A stretch of 55,187 nucleotides of DNA from Prevotella sp. UBA4217 (GCA_002379425.1 DFTH01000017.1:1050-56236); one strand, 5' to 3'; shown: positions 9,487 to 18,355, counted from the stretch's first letter. The notes: generated by a model not told the origin, from the letters alone. Translations and numbers: made by a program.

Positions 9487-11657
9487 TTCAGATAATCCTC
9501 AAAATACTGGGTGATGCGCTCATGGAGGTGGACGCTGGCATGGCCCCGCATGTTGTGCTCCTCACCAGGATAGGCAAAGAAGTCGGGCTGCGTGCCAGCC
9601 TTGATACAGGCGTCGAGGAACGACAGGCAGTGCTGCGGCACGACGGTGTTGTCGTTATAGCCCGTGATGATCTGGAGCCTGCCCTTCAGGTTCTTGGCCT
9701 TGTCGATGAGGCTGCTCTTGGCATAGCCCTCAGGATTGTTCTCGGGTGTGCCCATATAACGCTCGCCATACATCACCTCGTACCATTTCCAGTCGATGAC
9801 GGGTCCGCCAGCCACGCCCACCTTGAACACGTCGGGGTAGTTGGTCATCAGCGAGATGGTCATAAAGCCGCCAAACGACCAGCCGTGGACTCCGAGGCGC
9901 TCCATGTCGATATAGGGAAGGGTGCGCAGGTACTCCACGCCTTTCATCTGGTCCTGCATCTCTGTCTGGCCCAACTGGTGGAAGGTGGCCTGCTCGAACT
10001 CGCGTCCGCGGTTCTCAGAGCCGCGGTTGTCGAGGATGAAGAGCACATAGCCCTTCTGGGCCATATAGGTCTCCCACGAGCGACTGTACCAGTGCCAGGA
10101 GGCTTCCACGTTGTGGGCATGTGGACCGCCATAGACATAGACCACCGTGGGGTATTTCTTCGTGGCATCGAAGTCGTGGGGCTTCACCATCCTGTAGTAC
10201 AGGTCCGTCACCCCGTCGGCAGCCTTGATGCTGCCGCTCTCGAAGATGGGCTGCTGATAGCCCTTCCAGGGATTCTCTGCCGTCAGCAGGTTCAGGCTCT
10301 TGCCATTGGCGACGCTGACCAGGTCGATATTCCTGGGCACCGTCGGCTCCTGATATTTGTCATAGAACTGCTTGCCTGAGGATGACAGGAAACCGTAGTG
10401 TACGCCGCGCCCGTTGTCGAGCAGGGTGCGCTTTCCCGTGGCGATATCCACGCGGAAAGTGTTCCGCTGCAGCGGGTTCTGCTCATTTGAACTGATGATC
10501 ACGCTCTTCTGCTGCTGGTTGAATCCCAGCACGTCCATCACCACCCACGGGCCGGAGGTCAGTTGCCTCAGTTCCTTTCCATGAATGTCAAACAGGTACA
10601 GATGGTTATAGCCGTCCTTCTGACTCTGCATGATGAACTTCGTGGCATCCCACGGCAGGAACTCGATAGGGTGCAGGGGCTCCACGTATTTGTCTGAGGT
10701 CTCGCGATAGAGTTCAGCGATCTTTTCGCCTGTCGATGCGTTATAACTCACCAGACGACAATCGTTCTGCAGGCGGTTCAGTTCCTGCATATAGATGGTG
10801 CTGCCGTCAGGGCTCCAGGCGATATTCGTGAAATAGCGGTCTGTGGGGTCGCCCGCCTGCAGATAGACGGTCTTGTCGGCCTTGAGGTCATACACGCCCA
10901 CCGTCACCTTGTGCGACGTCATGCCCGCCATGGGATATTTGTCGGGCTCATAACTGGCCGTACGCGGGAAGATATCCACCTGGGGATAGTCGGTCACCAT
11001 GCTCTGGTCCATGCGGTAGAAGGCCAGTCGCTGGCCATCGGGGCTCCAGAAGGTGCCTTTCTCGATGCCGAACTCATTGCGGTGCACGGACTGCCCATAG
11101 ACAATCTCGCGACTGCCGTCGCTGGTCAACTGGTGCTCCCTGCCATCAGCATCAACCACGAAGAGTTGATGGTCCTTGACGTAGGCCGTTGCCTTTGAGG
11201 CGCTGTTCCAGTCGTTGGCATCCTGTCCAGACAGGCTGTCCTGCCATACGATCTCTTTCTTCTTGAAGTCCAGGAGCACGAAAGCGTGCCTGTTGCCGAC
11301 GGCCACGATGGGCTTGTCGGGGTAGGGGAACGTGGCGCTCATCAGGTGGCGCACGTAGCGCTCGTCGTTGCTCTTTGCCCATTGGTTGACATCGTCGAGC
11401 GTGAAGAGCAGTGTCTTCTTGCCCGTCTTGGGGTTGACGAGGCTGCACTCCTCCACATCCGTCTGTACCAGTTGGTCGCCCCACCACGTCAGCCACAGAT
11501 TCTTCGGCTGCATGCTGTGGTAGTTGTTGCCGCCGTAGTTCAGGTCCTCAAGGGTGAAAAGTCTATCTTGTGCAGTCATCGTCGTTGCCCCTAGTATCCC
11601 TAGTATTCCTAGGACCCCTAGTCTTCCTAGTCTCCCTAGCCCTTTCTTAATCCTCAT
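9483..11657 (-). CDS. ptpA: S9B prolyl oligopeptidase family, likely prolyl tripeptidyl peptidase (PtpA/DPP4-like)
   Basis: The chosen 724-residue product starts at ATG 11657, preceded by AGGAGGT six bases upstream. The open frame extends 73 codons further, but only antisense-like basic sequence is found there. An N-terminal beta-propeller (to about 480) precedes the hydrolase domain. The triad is Ser594 (GWSFGGF), Asp669 (GYNDN) and His701 (EEHN). The stretch VFKVGVAGGPVIDW and the EHN...VHL C-terminus closely match remembered Porphyromonas PtpA, which removes tripeptides ending in Pro. The signal peptide core is encoded by a 9-bp CTAG array (LG-x repeats), ending near TMTAQ. It overlaps the methyltransferase gene by 11 bp. 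Confidence 0.92.
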   Translation of the reverse strand: MRIKKGLGRLGRLGVLGILGILGATTMTAQDRLFTLEDLNYGGNNYHSMQPKNLWLTWWGDQLVQTDVEECSLVNPKTGKKTLLFTLDDVNQWAKSNDERYVRHLMSATFPYPDKPIVAVGNRHAFVLLDFKKKEIVWQDSLSGQDANDWNSASKATAYVKDHQLFVVDADGREHQLTSDGSREIVYGQSVHRNEFGIEKGTFWSPDGQRLAFYRMDQSMVTDYPQVDIFPRTASYEPDKYPMAGMTSHKVTVGVYDLKADKTVYLQAGDPTDRYFTNIAWSPDGSTIYMQELNRLQNDCRLVSYNASTGEKIAELYRETSDKYVEPLHPIEFLPWDATKFIMQSQKDGYNHLYLFDIHGKELRQLTSGPWVVMDVLGFNQQQKSVIISSNEQNPLQRNTFRVDIATGKRTLLDNGRGVHYGFLSSSGKQFYDKYQEPTVPRNIDLVSVANGKSLNLLTAENPWKGYQQPIFESGSIKAADGVTDLYYRMVKPHDFDATKKYPTVVYVYGGPHAHNVEASWHWYSRSWETYMAQKGYVLFILDNRGSENRGREFEQATFHQLGQTEMQDQMKGVEYLRTLPYIDMERLGVHGWSFGGFMTISLMTNYPDVFKVGVAGGPVIDWKWYEVMYGERYMGTPENNPEGYAKSSLIDKAKNLKGRLQIITGYNDNTVVPQHCLSFLDACIKAGTQPDFFAYPGEEHNMRGHASVHLHERITQYFEDYLK
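11589..11644. repeat. 9-bp tandem CTAG array, copy 2 (translated)
   Basis: Six CTAG cores occur at exact 9-bp spacing (11591, 11600, 11609, 11618, 11627, 11636). On the minus strand the units read as Leu-Gly-X codon triplets and form the hydrophobic core of the signal peptide of the PtpA-like peptidase. Period and orientation relative to transcription match the array at 1332-1403. Confidence 0.88.
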
Positions 11658-13176
11658 CCTCAAACCTCCTGCCTTTTTTCCCGAAGTCTTTCCCTTTTCC
11701 GAAGGATCGCGACTTGCCGCTGCGGTCGAAGCGCTCGTGGCCTCCGCGGTTCTTGCCCTGGAAGCGTCCTTCGCTGGAGCGCTGGCCGCCCTTGTAGCCG
11801 TCCTTGCGATCCCTGCGGTCGTTGCGCTCTTCGCGGTCGTCACGCTCCCTGCGGCCCCTCCGATCATTCTTCTCAAGATCGTGGCGGTGGAAGGTGAATG
11901 AGCGGATGTCGGCCTCCTCGTTCTGCTCCGTCTCCTCCAGGCGCTGCTTGAACTCGCGGTTCTTCTTGAAACGGTGCTTCTCGGCCATCTGGCGCTTCTC
12001 GTCTTCCGTCTTCATGATGCCACCTTCAGAACGGAAGTCCTTCAGTTTACCGTCGAACATCTGGTACTTGCGGAACTCGCATTCCAGACTGCCGTTGTAG
12101 AGGGGAATCTTGATGCTGGGCTTCAGTCCGATCTGGTCGAAGCACTCCTCGCGGTAGGAGAGCACCCAGGCGTCATTGCCCTTGAACTGGTGCTTCAGGC
12201 GCTCGCCGATCATCTTATAGGTGCCCAGCAGGTCGGGCGTGGAGATACGCTCGCCGTAGGGAGGATTGGTGATCATGATGCTCTTCTGCTGAGGCTGGGT
12301 GAAGTCCTTGAAGTCCTGCTGGCGCACGGTGATGTCGCTCGTCAGTCCTGCGGCCTTCACGTTCATCAGTGCCGTGTTCACGGCCTTGATATCCACGTCG
12401 TAGCCGTAGATATGGTGGTTGAACTCGCGCTCCATGCTGTCGTCGTTGTAGATCGTGTCGAAGAGGTCGGCATCGAAGTCGGGCCATTTCTCGAAGGCAT
12501 ACTCCTTTCGGAAGAGTCCTGGTGCCATGTTCTTGGCGATCAGTGCTGCCTCGATGAGCAGGGTGCCGCTGCCGCACATGGGGTCGATGAAGTCGGTGTC
12601 GCCCTGCCAGCCCGACATCAGGATCATACCTGCTGCCAGCACCTCGTTCAGCGGTGCCTCTACGCTCTCCTGGCGGTAGCCGCGGCGGTGGAGCGACTCA
12701 CCGCTGGAGTCGAGGCTCAGCGTGCACTGGTCTTCGGCAATATGCATGTTCAGACGAATGTCTGGGTTGGCCACCGAGATGTTCGGCCGCTTGCCTGTCC
12801 GCTCGCGGAACTGATCGACGATGGCGTCCTTCACTTTATAAGATACGAACTTCGAGTGGCGGAATTCCTCGGAGAACACGACGGCATCGACGGCAAACGT
12901 CTTGTCGCCTCCGATATACTCCGTCCAGTCGATCTTCTTGATCTCCTCATACACCTCGTCGGCACTTCTGGCCTTGAAGTGGCGGATGGGCTTCAGTATT
13001 CTGATGGCGGTGTGTAACTGGAAGTTGGCACGGTACATGGTCTCCTTGTCACCTGTGAATGAAACCATGCGTCGGCCTTCCTTCACGTCTTGGGCCCCCA
13101 ATTGGGCCAGTTCTTTCGCCAAGACGGGCTCCAGCCCCATGAAAGTCTTGGCGATCAGTTCAAATTTCTGTTCCAT
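11647..13176 (-). CDS. THUMP-domain class I SAM-dependent RNA methyltransferase (RlmL/TrmN-like)
   Basis: The 509-residue protein has an N-terminal ferredoxin-like/THUMP part (about 5-155). A Rossmann methyltransferase follows, with motif I DPMCGSGT (198-205) and the N2-guanine-type catalytic NPPYGER (304-310). This is the RlmL-type arrangement that methylates guanosine N2 in 23S rRNA; the exact target base is not readable. Residues 430-509 form an unusual tail rich in Arg, Asp, Gly and Lys with RGG-like repeats, probably disordered and RNA-binding. It heads the minus-strand unit leading to the peptidases and purD; the -7 element is at 13224-13217. Confidence 0.92.
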   Translation of the reverse strand: MEQKFELIAKTFMGLEPVLAKELAQLGAQDVKEGRRMVSFTGDKETMYRANFQLHTAIRILKPIRHFKARSADEVYEEIKKIDWTEYIGGDKTFAVDAVVFSEEFRHSKFVSYKVKDAIVDQFRERTGKRPNISVANPDIRLNMHIAEDQCTLSLDSSGESLHRRGYRQESVEAPLNEVLAAGMILMSGWQGDTDFIDPMCGSGTLLIEAALIAKNMAPGLFRKEYAFEKWPDFDADLFDTIYNDDSMEREFNHHIYGYDVDIKAVNTALMNVKAAGLTSDITVRQQDFKDFTQPQQKSIMITNPPYGERISTPDLLGTYKMIGERLKHQFKGNDAWVLSYREECFDQIGLKPSIKIPLYNGSLECEFRKYQMFDGKLKDFRSEGGIMKTEDEKRQMAEKHRFKKNREFKQRLEETEQNEEADIRSFTFHRHDLEKNDRRGRRERDDREERNDRRDRKDGYKGGQRSSEGRFQGKNRGGHERFDRSGKSRSFGKGKDFGKKGRRFEDED

Positions 13177-13216
13177 TATAATGTTGCAAATTGAGCAAAG
13201 AGTGGAATTGCGAGTG

Positions 13217-13224
13217 CAAAGATA
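13217..13224 (-). promoter_or_regulatory. -7 element for the RNA methyltransferase unit
   Basis: The minus strand reads TATCTTTG, 41 bp upstream of the ATG at 13176. The -33 box is not obvious. Confidence 0.65.
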
Positions 13225-13329
13225 CGAGAAGTTCGCGGAAAACCCGCCTTTTTGATTGTTAATCTAACAAAAAACTTTGGATTTTGCTAAAAAATGTGCA
13301 GAAATGGTGGTTGTTTCAAGGAAAATGCT

Positions 13330-13337
13330 TACTTTTG
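13330..13337 (+). promoter_or_regulatory. -7 element for the histidine kinase gene
   Basis: TACTTTTG matches TAnnTTTG and lies 17 bp upstream of the ATG at 13355. It falls inside the longer open frame from 13277, which argues that the upstream ATG codons are not used. Confidence 0.5.
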
Positions 13338-13354
13338 CGAAGTATTTGAAGACG

Positions 13355-14605
13355 ATGCTTGGACTATTGCTTTATACCCAGTCGCAGAACTCCTTCCTGA
13401 TTCATTTCATGTGGGGGCTTGGCATCTTGTCGATATTGGCCCTGGTCCTGGGTATCGTCATGCAGCGGCGCACCAGTAAGCGGTTGAAGGGCGAACTGGA
13501 GGAGTTGGAGCGACTGAAGGAGGGTAACGTCGAATACGAGTTTATCCTGAAGGCCATGAAACTGTGCACGTGGCATGTCAATCCCAAGACGCGCACCATC
13601 ACGATGGACAATGACTTCCGCGACGGGCAGGACAACTATATCCCCCTGCCTGAAACCCATCTTGCCCTGATGATCGAGATGCTGGCCTCTTCCGATGCCC
13701 AGCGCGTCATGACGGCCCTCGACGACCTCTGCCTTGGGCGCACCAATTTCTACCATCAGCAGTACCGCGTCAAGTCGGGAAACTCTGGCCTCACCTATTG
13801 GGAGGAGAGTTATGCTATCATCGCCGACCGTGACGGCGACGGCAACCCCTCGAAGATCGTGGGCACCACGATGCGCATCGATAGCCAGAAGAAGTTGGAG
13901 GCCGACCTTATCAACGCCCGCAACAAGGCAGAGGAGAGCGACCGCCTGAAGACGGCGTTCCTGGCCAATATGGGGCATGAGATACGCACGCCGCTCAATG
14001 CTATCGTGGGCTTTGCCGACCTGCTGCCCGTGGTGGAGAACGAGGACGACCGCAACCAACTCATCAGTGAGATACAGACCAACAACCGCAAGTTGCTCCG
14101 CATCATCGACGGACTGGTGAGCATGTCGAAGATTGAGGCTGAGGCCAAGAACCTCGTCAGGTCGCAGACCGACCTCGTGCCGCTCCTGAAGGAAATTGCC
14201 AAGGGCTATTCGTCTATCGTTGACCAGCAGGCGGTCGTATTTGTCACCCAGTTCCCCTACACACAGTTGATGGTGACCACCGATGTGACGAAACTCAGGG
14301 AGGTAATCGACAACCTGATGCAGAACGCGGTGAAGTTCACCCAGAAGGGGCGCATCATCCTGGGCTTCGACCTGCTGCAAGGCGACCATGTGCGCATCTG
14401 GGTGAAGGATACGGGCAAGGGTATTGCCGAGGCTGACCAGCAGAAGATATTCGAGCGCTTCGTCAAACTCGACGAGTATATCCCAGGCACGGGCCTTGGC
14501 CTGTCCGTCGCCAAGTCCCATGCGGGGAGTCTGGGAGGTGCTATCGGCGTGGAGTCTCGCTTGGGCGAGGGCTCGACTTTCTGGCTCGACCTCCCGCTGA
14601 ACTGA
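13355..14605 (+). CDS. Membrane sensor histidine kinase with PAS-like domain
   Basis: From ATG 13355 the product is 416 residues; ATGs at 13277 and 13325 in the same frame would lengthen it but lie upstream of or within the likely promoter. One TM helix (about 19-36) is followed by a short coiled segment and a PAS-like region (about 60-180). The HisKA H-box is ANMGHEIRTPLN (His208), a variant of the usual SHEIRTP. The ATPase has the N-box DNLMQNAVKF, G1 VKDTGKGI and G2 GTGLGLSVAKS. No receiver domain or partner regulator is adjacent, so it is an orphan kinase. The signal sensed is unknown. Confidence 0.92.
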   Translation: MLGLLLYTQSQNSFLIHFMWGLGILSILALVLGIVMQRRTSKRLKGELEELERLKEGNVEYEFILKAMKLCTWHVNPKTRTITMDNDFRDGQDNYIPLPETHLALMIEMLASSDAQRVMTALDDLCLGRTNFYHQQYRVKSGNSGLTYWEESYAIIADRDGDGNPSKIVGTTMRIDSQKKLEADLINARNKAEESDRLKTAFLANMGHEIRTPLNAIVGFADLLPVVENEDDRNQLISEIQTNNRKLLRIIDGLVSMSKIEAEAKNLVRSQTDLVPLLKEIAKGYSSIVDQQAVVFVTQFPYTQLMVTTDVTKLREVIDNLMQNAVKFTQKGRIILGFDLLQGDHVRIWVKDTGKGIAEADQQKIFERFVKLDEYIPGTGLGLSVAKSHAGSLGGAIGVESRLGEGSTFWLDLPLN

Positions 14606-14645
14606 TACGTGCCTTTTTTCTTTGGCCTGCAACTTTTATCGCTCC

Positions 14646-14669
14646 ACTTTCGTCTAACAGACAGAAAGT
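14646..14669. other. Hairpin between the kinase and the DUF2807 gene
   Basis: ACTTTCGTCT and AGACAGAAAGT pair with one bulged base around an AAC loop. It is not followed by a T-run on the plus strand, so termination is doubtful. It could be a leader structure or an operator for the lipoprotein gene. Confidence 0.35.
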
Positions 14670-14691
14670 TGAACAAAAAAATAATTTAGTA

Positions 14692-15471
14692 ATGATGAGA
14701 ATGATGCGTTTTGTTAATGGACTGGCGATGGCATGCGGCATGATGATAGTCGTCGCCTGTCATGGTCTAAGGACAGACTTGAGCCTCGACGATGAACGAG
14801 TCACGGAGGTGCGCCAGTTGCCTGGATTTGAGAAGATTGAGATCAGTGGCTCCCCCACGGTCTATTACACCCAGGGCGACTCCATATCCGTCACGGTGGA
14901 AGGACCTGAGAAGGGCGTGGAGAGGATCATGACAGAAGTGGATAACGGCATGCTTCGTATCCGTAACCGTGGTAAGATGGGTGTAATCAACTTTGTTACC
15001 GACGAGGACGGCGGCACCACGGTCCGTGTCTGCTCCCCAGACCTGGTCGGGGTGACCCTCAATGGCTCTGGCGATTTTGTCAGCCAGCAGCGTATCGACA
15101 CCGACCAGATGGACATCGTGCTCCGCGGCTCAGGCGACATCACCTTAAAGGACCTAATCTGCGACCGTTGTGAAGTGCAACTCATCGGCTCTGGCGACAT
15201 TGATCTCGATCGTGTGGAGACCCGTGAAGTCTCGGCTGTGCTCGTCGGCTCTGGCGACATCGACCTCCGTCTGCGCAATACCCTCTCCACCTATCTGTCG
15301 CTGAAGGGTTCTGGCGATATCGATGCCCAGTTCAGTGAGGGTTGCAAGGCTGTCGAGTGTGAACTGCGCGGCTCTGGCGACATCAACCTTGAGGGCGAGG
15401 TGTCGCGCTTCACCAAGCAGCAGAGCGGCTCAGGCGACGTGAACGTAGGAAAACTCACCGTCCGCCACTGA
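14692..15471 (+). CDS. DUF2807 (head GIN domain) lipoprotein with GSGD repeats
   Basis: This 259-residue protein has an N-terminal lipoprotein signal ending at the Cys of VVAC (codon 23). DUF2807 is a right-handed beta-helix-like domain found in Bacteroidota surface proteins, often called a putative auto-transporter adhesin without proof. From about residue 120 the motif G-S-G-D occurs seven times at roughly 17-22-residue intervals, as expected of helix rungs. In the DNA the copies share GGCTCTGGCGACAT. ATG codons at 14692, 14695, 14701 and 14704 are all possible starts. A strong terminator follows at 15508-15541. Confidence 0.88.
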   Translation: MMRMMRFVNGLAMACGMMIVVACHGLRTDLSLDDERVTEVRQLPGFEKIEISGSPTVYYTQGDSISVTVEGPEKGVERIMTEVDNGMLRIRNRGKMGVINFVTDEDGGTTVRVCSPDLVGVTLNGSGDFVSQQRIDTDQMDIVLRGSGDITLKDLICDRCEVQLIGSGDIDLDRVETREVSAVLVGSGDIDLRLRNTLSTYLSLKGSGDIDAQFSEGCKAVECELRGSGDINLEGEVSRFTKQQSGSGDVNVGKLTVRH

Positions 15472-15507
15472 CAGGTGAAACAGGGTTACTTGTTTCTCTG
15501 CACACGT

Positions 15508-15541
15508 GAGGCACTTATCAGAAAATAAGTGTCTCTTTTTT
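15508..15541 (+). terminator. Rho-independent terminator after the DUF2807 gene
   Basis: CACTTAT (15512-15518) pairs with ATAAGTG (15525-15531), extended by GAG/CTC, and is followed by a run of T. It separates the lipoprotein gene from the SusC promoter. Confidence 0.85.
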
Positions 15542-15565
15542 CCCCTATTTTTTTTCGGCAAATGC

Positions 15566-15596
15566 TTTGGCGTTTGCCGATAAAGTTGTATCTTTG
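15566..15596 (+). promoter_or_regulatory. Promoter of the SusC-SusD-por unit
   Basis: TTTG at 15566-15569 and TATCTTTG at 15589-15596 are separated by 19 bp, an exact match to the Bacteroidota housekeeping promoter. The expected transcription start lies about 10 bp before the ATG at 15615. Confidence 0.85.
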
Positions 15597-15614
15597 CAGA
15601 GAAAACTAAAAAAT

Positions 15615-18332
15615 ATGCTACAATCGAAACAACGACTAGACAATAGGCGGACATGGGCCATGTGGCTGCTGATGGCCTTCGCTCTGGGAGGCTATGCGCA
15701 GAGCCCAGGGGAGGTAAGGACGGACTCCCTGGGAGAGGTGCAGCAGCGCGTCGGCTATATGAGGACTGACCAGAGCACCCTGGCTGGTGCCGTCGATCAG
15801 GTGGGTGTGGAGCGCATGAACAAAGGTCTTGTGATATCCTCGCTCGACGCCCTGAACGGTCAGGCTGCTGGTGTGCAGGTGCAGACAGGTGGTAACCAGG
15901 AGGCGATGGTGAGTGCGGTGCGCGTGCGTGGTACCACCTCCCTGACAGGCGGCAACGACCCGCTGGTGATCATCGACGGCGTGACGGCCGACCTGGCTAC
16001 GCTCACGAGTATCTACCCTGCCGACATCGAGAGTTTCACGATCCTGAAGGATGCCTCGGAGACGGCCCAGTATGGCAGCCGTGGTGCCGCGGGTGTGATT
16101 CAGGTGGCCACGAAGCGCGGTCATGGGGGACGGTTCCATATCAGTTACGATGGCAACATCGGCTTCGAGTCGGTCTATAAGAACGTGGAGATGCTCAGTG
16201 GAGCGGAGTTCCGCAGTGCCGCCAGGCAGTTGGGCGTGCCCATCATCGACATGGGCTCCGACACTGATTTCCTCAAGGCCATCACGCGCACGGGTTTCGT
16301 GCAGAACCACCATGTGGCCTTCGGCGGAGGAACGGAGAGTTCGTTCTACCGTGCTTCGATAGGACTGGTGGAGCATAAGACCGTCATCAAGACCAACCGC
16401 CTGAGAAACTACATCGCCAAACTTGACATCTCGCAGAAGGCTTTCGACGACCGTCTGACGGTCGATCTGGGCGTGTTTGGCAGTCTGCAGAAGAACAACC
16501 TGCTGGCCAACCCCTGGAAACTCTTCTATTCGGCGGCCTCCTTCAACCCCACCTTCCCTGACGGCAAGAATGCCCAGGGCGGCTATGACCAGGTGCCGGA
16601 GGCCTGGTGGATCAACAACCCCAACTCGCTGCTGGACATGAAAGAGGATGAGGACAACGATCACTTCGGCTCTCATATCCGTCTGCGCGTCGCCCTGGCG
16701 GAAGGTCTGTCGATGGCCGTCTTCGGCTCGTTCGCCTACAGTCAGGTGAGCAATTCCCACTATTATCCGACCTACGTATGGAGCCATGGGGAGGCCTTCC
16801 GAGGCAGCCAGAAGAGTGAGGACCTGCTGGGCAACGTGTCGCTGCACTACGAGCACACCTTTGGTGGGAAGCACGACCTGGACCTGCTGGGACTCTTTGA
16901 ATCGTCGTCGGAGAAGGTGAAGGGCTTCTATACTACGGCATCCAGTTTCACGACCAACGCCTACGGCTATGACAACCTGTCGGCAGGTGCCGTGAGACCA
17001 TGGGAAGGGACGGACAGTTACTACTGGGACGCGCGCATCGTCTCTTTCCTGCTGAGGGCGAAATACACCTATAAAGGGCGCTATACGCTGACGCTGAATG
17101 CCCGTGCCGATGCCTCGTCGAAGGTGGGGGACAACCACCACTGGGGCTTCTTCCCCTCGATGAGCGCCGCCTGGAACATCAGCAACGAGGAATGGATGAA
17201 GGACGTCAGGTGGATCAGCAACCTGAAACTGCGCGTGGGCTACGGTCTGTCGGGTAACCTCGGCGGTATAGACAGTTACCTCTCCCGGCAACTTATCCAG
17301 CCCAACGGCGTGGTGAACGTCGGCGGGTCGCCAGCGACCACCCTCGGCGTGATCCGCAATGCCAACCCCGACCTGTGCTGGGAAAAGAAATACACGTTCA
17401 ACCTGGGCTTCGACATGGCATTCTGGCAGAAGCGCATCGTGTTGACGCTCGACTTCTACCGCTCGAAGACCACCGACATGCTCTATGAGTACGACGTGCC
17501 CGTGCCGCCGTTCCCCTATCCGAAGTTGCTGGCCAACCTGGGCTCGATGGAGAATGGCGGTATGGAGATCGGCTTTGGCATCACTCCGCTGCGCACCCGC
17601 GACCTGGAACTGACGATCAACATGAACTGGGCCTTCGAGCACAACAAACTGATCTCGCTCGACGGCTATTATAACGGCCAGTATCTGACGGCTCCCTCCA
17701 TGAAGGGCATCGCCGCCCTCTACGGGGCGGGCTTCCACGGGGCATCCGACGTGGTGTCGCAGATCGTGGGCGAGCAACTCGGCGTGTTCTACCTGCCTCA
17801 CTGCAAGGGACTGGTGAAGGATCCTACAGATGGCAGTTACTACTATGACGTGACGGACGAGAGATACATCTGCGGACAGGCCACGCCCAAGGCGACGATG
17901 GGCTCGAACATCGCCCTCAGGTATCGTCAGTGGGACATCACGCTGCAGGCCAACGGGGCCTTCGGCCATAAGATATACAACGGTACGAAACTGGTGTATA
18001 TGAACATGCTCTCGCTGCCCAACTACAACGTGATGAAGGGAGCGCCCGAACGGAATATCCAGGACCAGACGATCAGCGACTACTGGCTGGAGCGGGGCGA
18101 CTATGTGAACATCGACTATGTCACCATCGGCTGGACCGTACCCCTGCGCTCGAAGTATATCCAGTCGCTGCGTCTCTCGGCTTCGGTGAACAATCTGGCT
18201 ACCATCACGGGTTACTCGGGACTGACGCCGATGATCAACTCATCGGTGGTGAGCAGTACGCTGGGCGTGGATGACAAGCGTAACTTCCCCGTCTATCGCA
18301 GTTACTCGATGGGGCTGAGTGTGCAGTTCTGA
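15615..18332 (+). CDS. SusC/RagA family TonB-linked outer membrane protein
   Basis: The start is set at ATG 15615, just after a perfect promoter, giving 905 residues. A signal peptide ends near GGYAQ. The plug domain follows almost at once, with NKGLVISSLDALNGQAAGV and the SusC signature RGTTSLTGGNDPLVIIDGV. A 22-strand barrel fills the rest and ends in an aromatic residue (VQF). The usual N-terminal CarboxypepD-like domain of about 90 residues is absent, so this is a short form. Together with the adjacent SusD it should import an oligomeric nutrient; no carbohydrate enzyme is adjacent to hint at the substrate. The T9SS operon follows. Confidence 0.95.
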   Translation: MLQSKQRLDNRRTWAMWLLMAFALGGYAQSPGEVRTDSLGEVQQRVGYMRTDQSTLAGAVDQVGVERMNKGLVISSLDALNGQAAGVQVQTGGNQEAMVSAVRVRGTTSLTGGNDPLVIIDGVTADLATLTSIYPADIESFTILKDASETAQYGSRGAAGVIQVATKRGHGGRFHISYDGNIGFESVYKNVEMLSGAEFRSAARQLGVPIIDMGSDTDFLKAITRTGFVQNHHVAFGGGTESSFYRASIGLVEHKTVIKTNRLRNYIAKLDISQKAFDDRLTVDLGVFGSLQKNNLLANPWKLFYSAASFNPTFPDGKNAQGGYDQVPEAWWINNPNSLLDMKEDEDNDHFGSHIRLRVALAEGLSMAVFGSFAYSQVSNSHYYPTYVWSHGEAFRGSQKSEDLLGNVSLHYEHTFGGKHDLDLLGLFESSSEKVKGFYTTASSFTTNAYGYDNLSAGAVRPWEGTDSYYWDARIVSFLLRAKYTYKGRYTLTLNARADASSKVGDNHHWGFFPSMSAAWNISNEEWMKDVRWISNLKLRVGYGLSGNLGGIDSYLSRQLIQPNGVVNVGGSPATTLGVIRNANPDLCWEKKYTFNLGFDMAFWQKRIVLTLDFYRSKTTDMLYEYDVPVPPFPYPKLLANLGSMENGGMEIGFGITPLRTRDLELTINMNWAFEHNKLISLDGYYNGQYLTAPSMKGIAALYGAGFHGASDVVSQIVGEQLGVFYLPHCKGLVKDPTDGSYYYDVTDERYICGQATPKATMGSNIALRYRQWDITLQANGAFGHKIYNGTKLVYMNMLSLPNYNVMKGAPERNIQDQTISDYWLERGDYVNIDYVTIGWTVPLRSKYIQSLRLSASVNNLATITGYSGLTPMINSSVVSSTLGVDDKRNFPVYRSYSMGLSVQF

Positions 18333-18355
18333 TTAAGAATTAAAAATTAAGAATT
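18333..18355. repeat. 7-bp-period repeat between SusC and SusD genes
   Basis: Units ATTAAGA, ATTAAAA, ATTAAGA and ATTATGA fill the whole spacer and run into the SusD ATG. It is a member of the heptamer family. Confidence 0.7.

Noticed and set aside
11658..11876. N-terminal extension of 73 codons on the PtpA-like peptidase
   Set aside because: The extra residues are low-complexity and derive from the out-of-frame methyltransferase tail; a signal peptide and a Shine-Dalgarno fit the ATG at 11657.
15636..17969. 777-codon open frame antisense to the SusC gene
   Set aside because: It follows the codon bias of the sense gene, has no domain-like pattern and covers a clear SusC protein; the same applies to long antisense frames over the DUF2723, purD, methyltransferase, SusD and glycyl radical enzyme genes.
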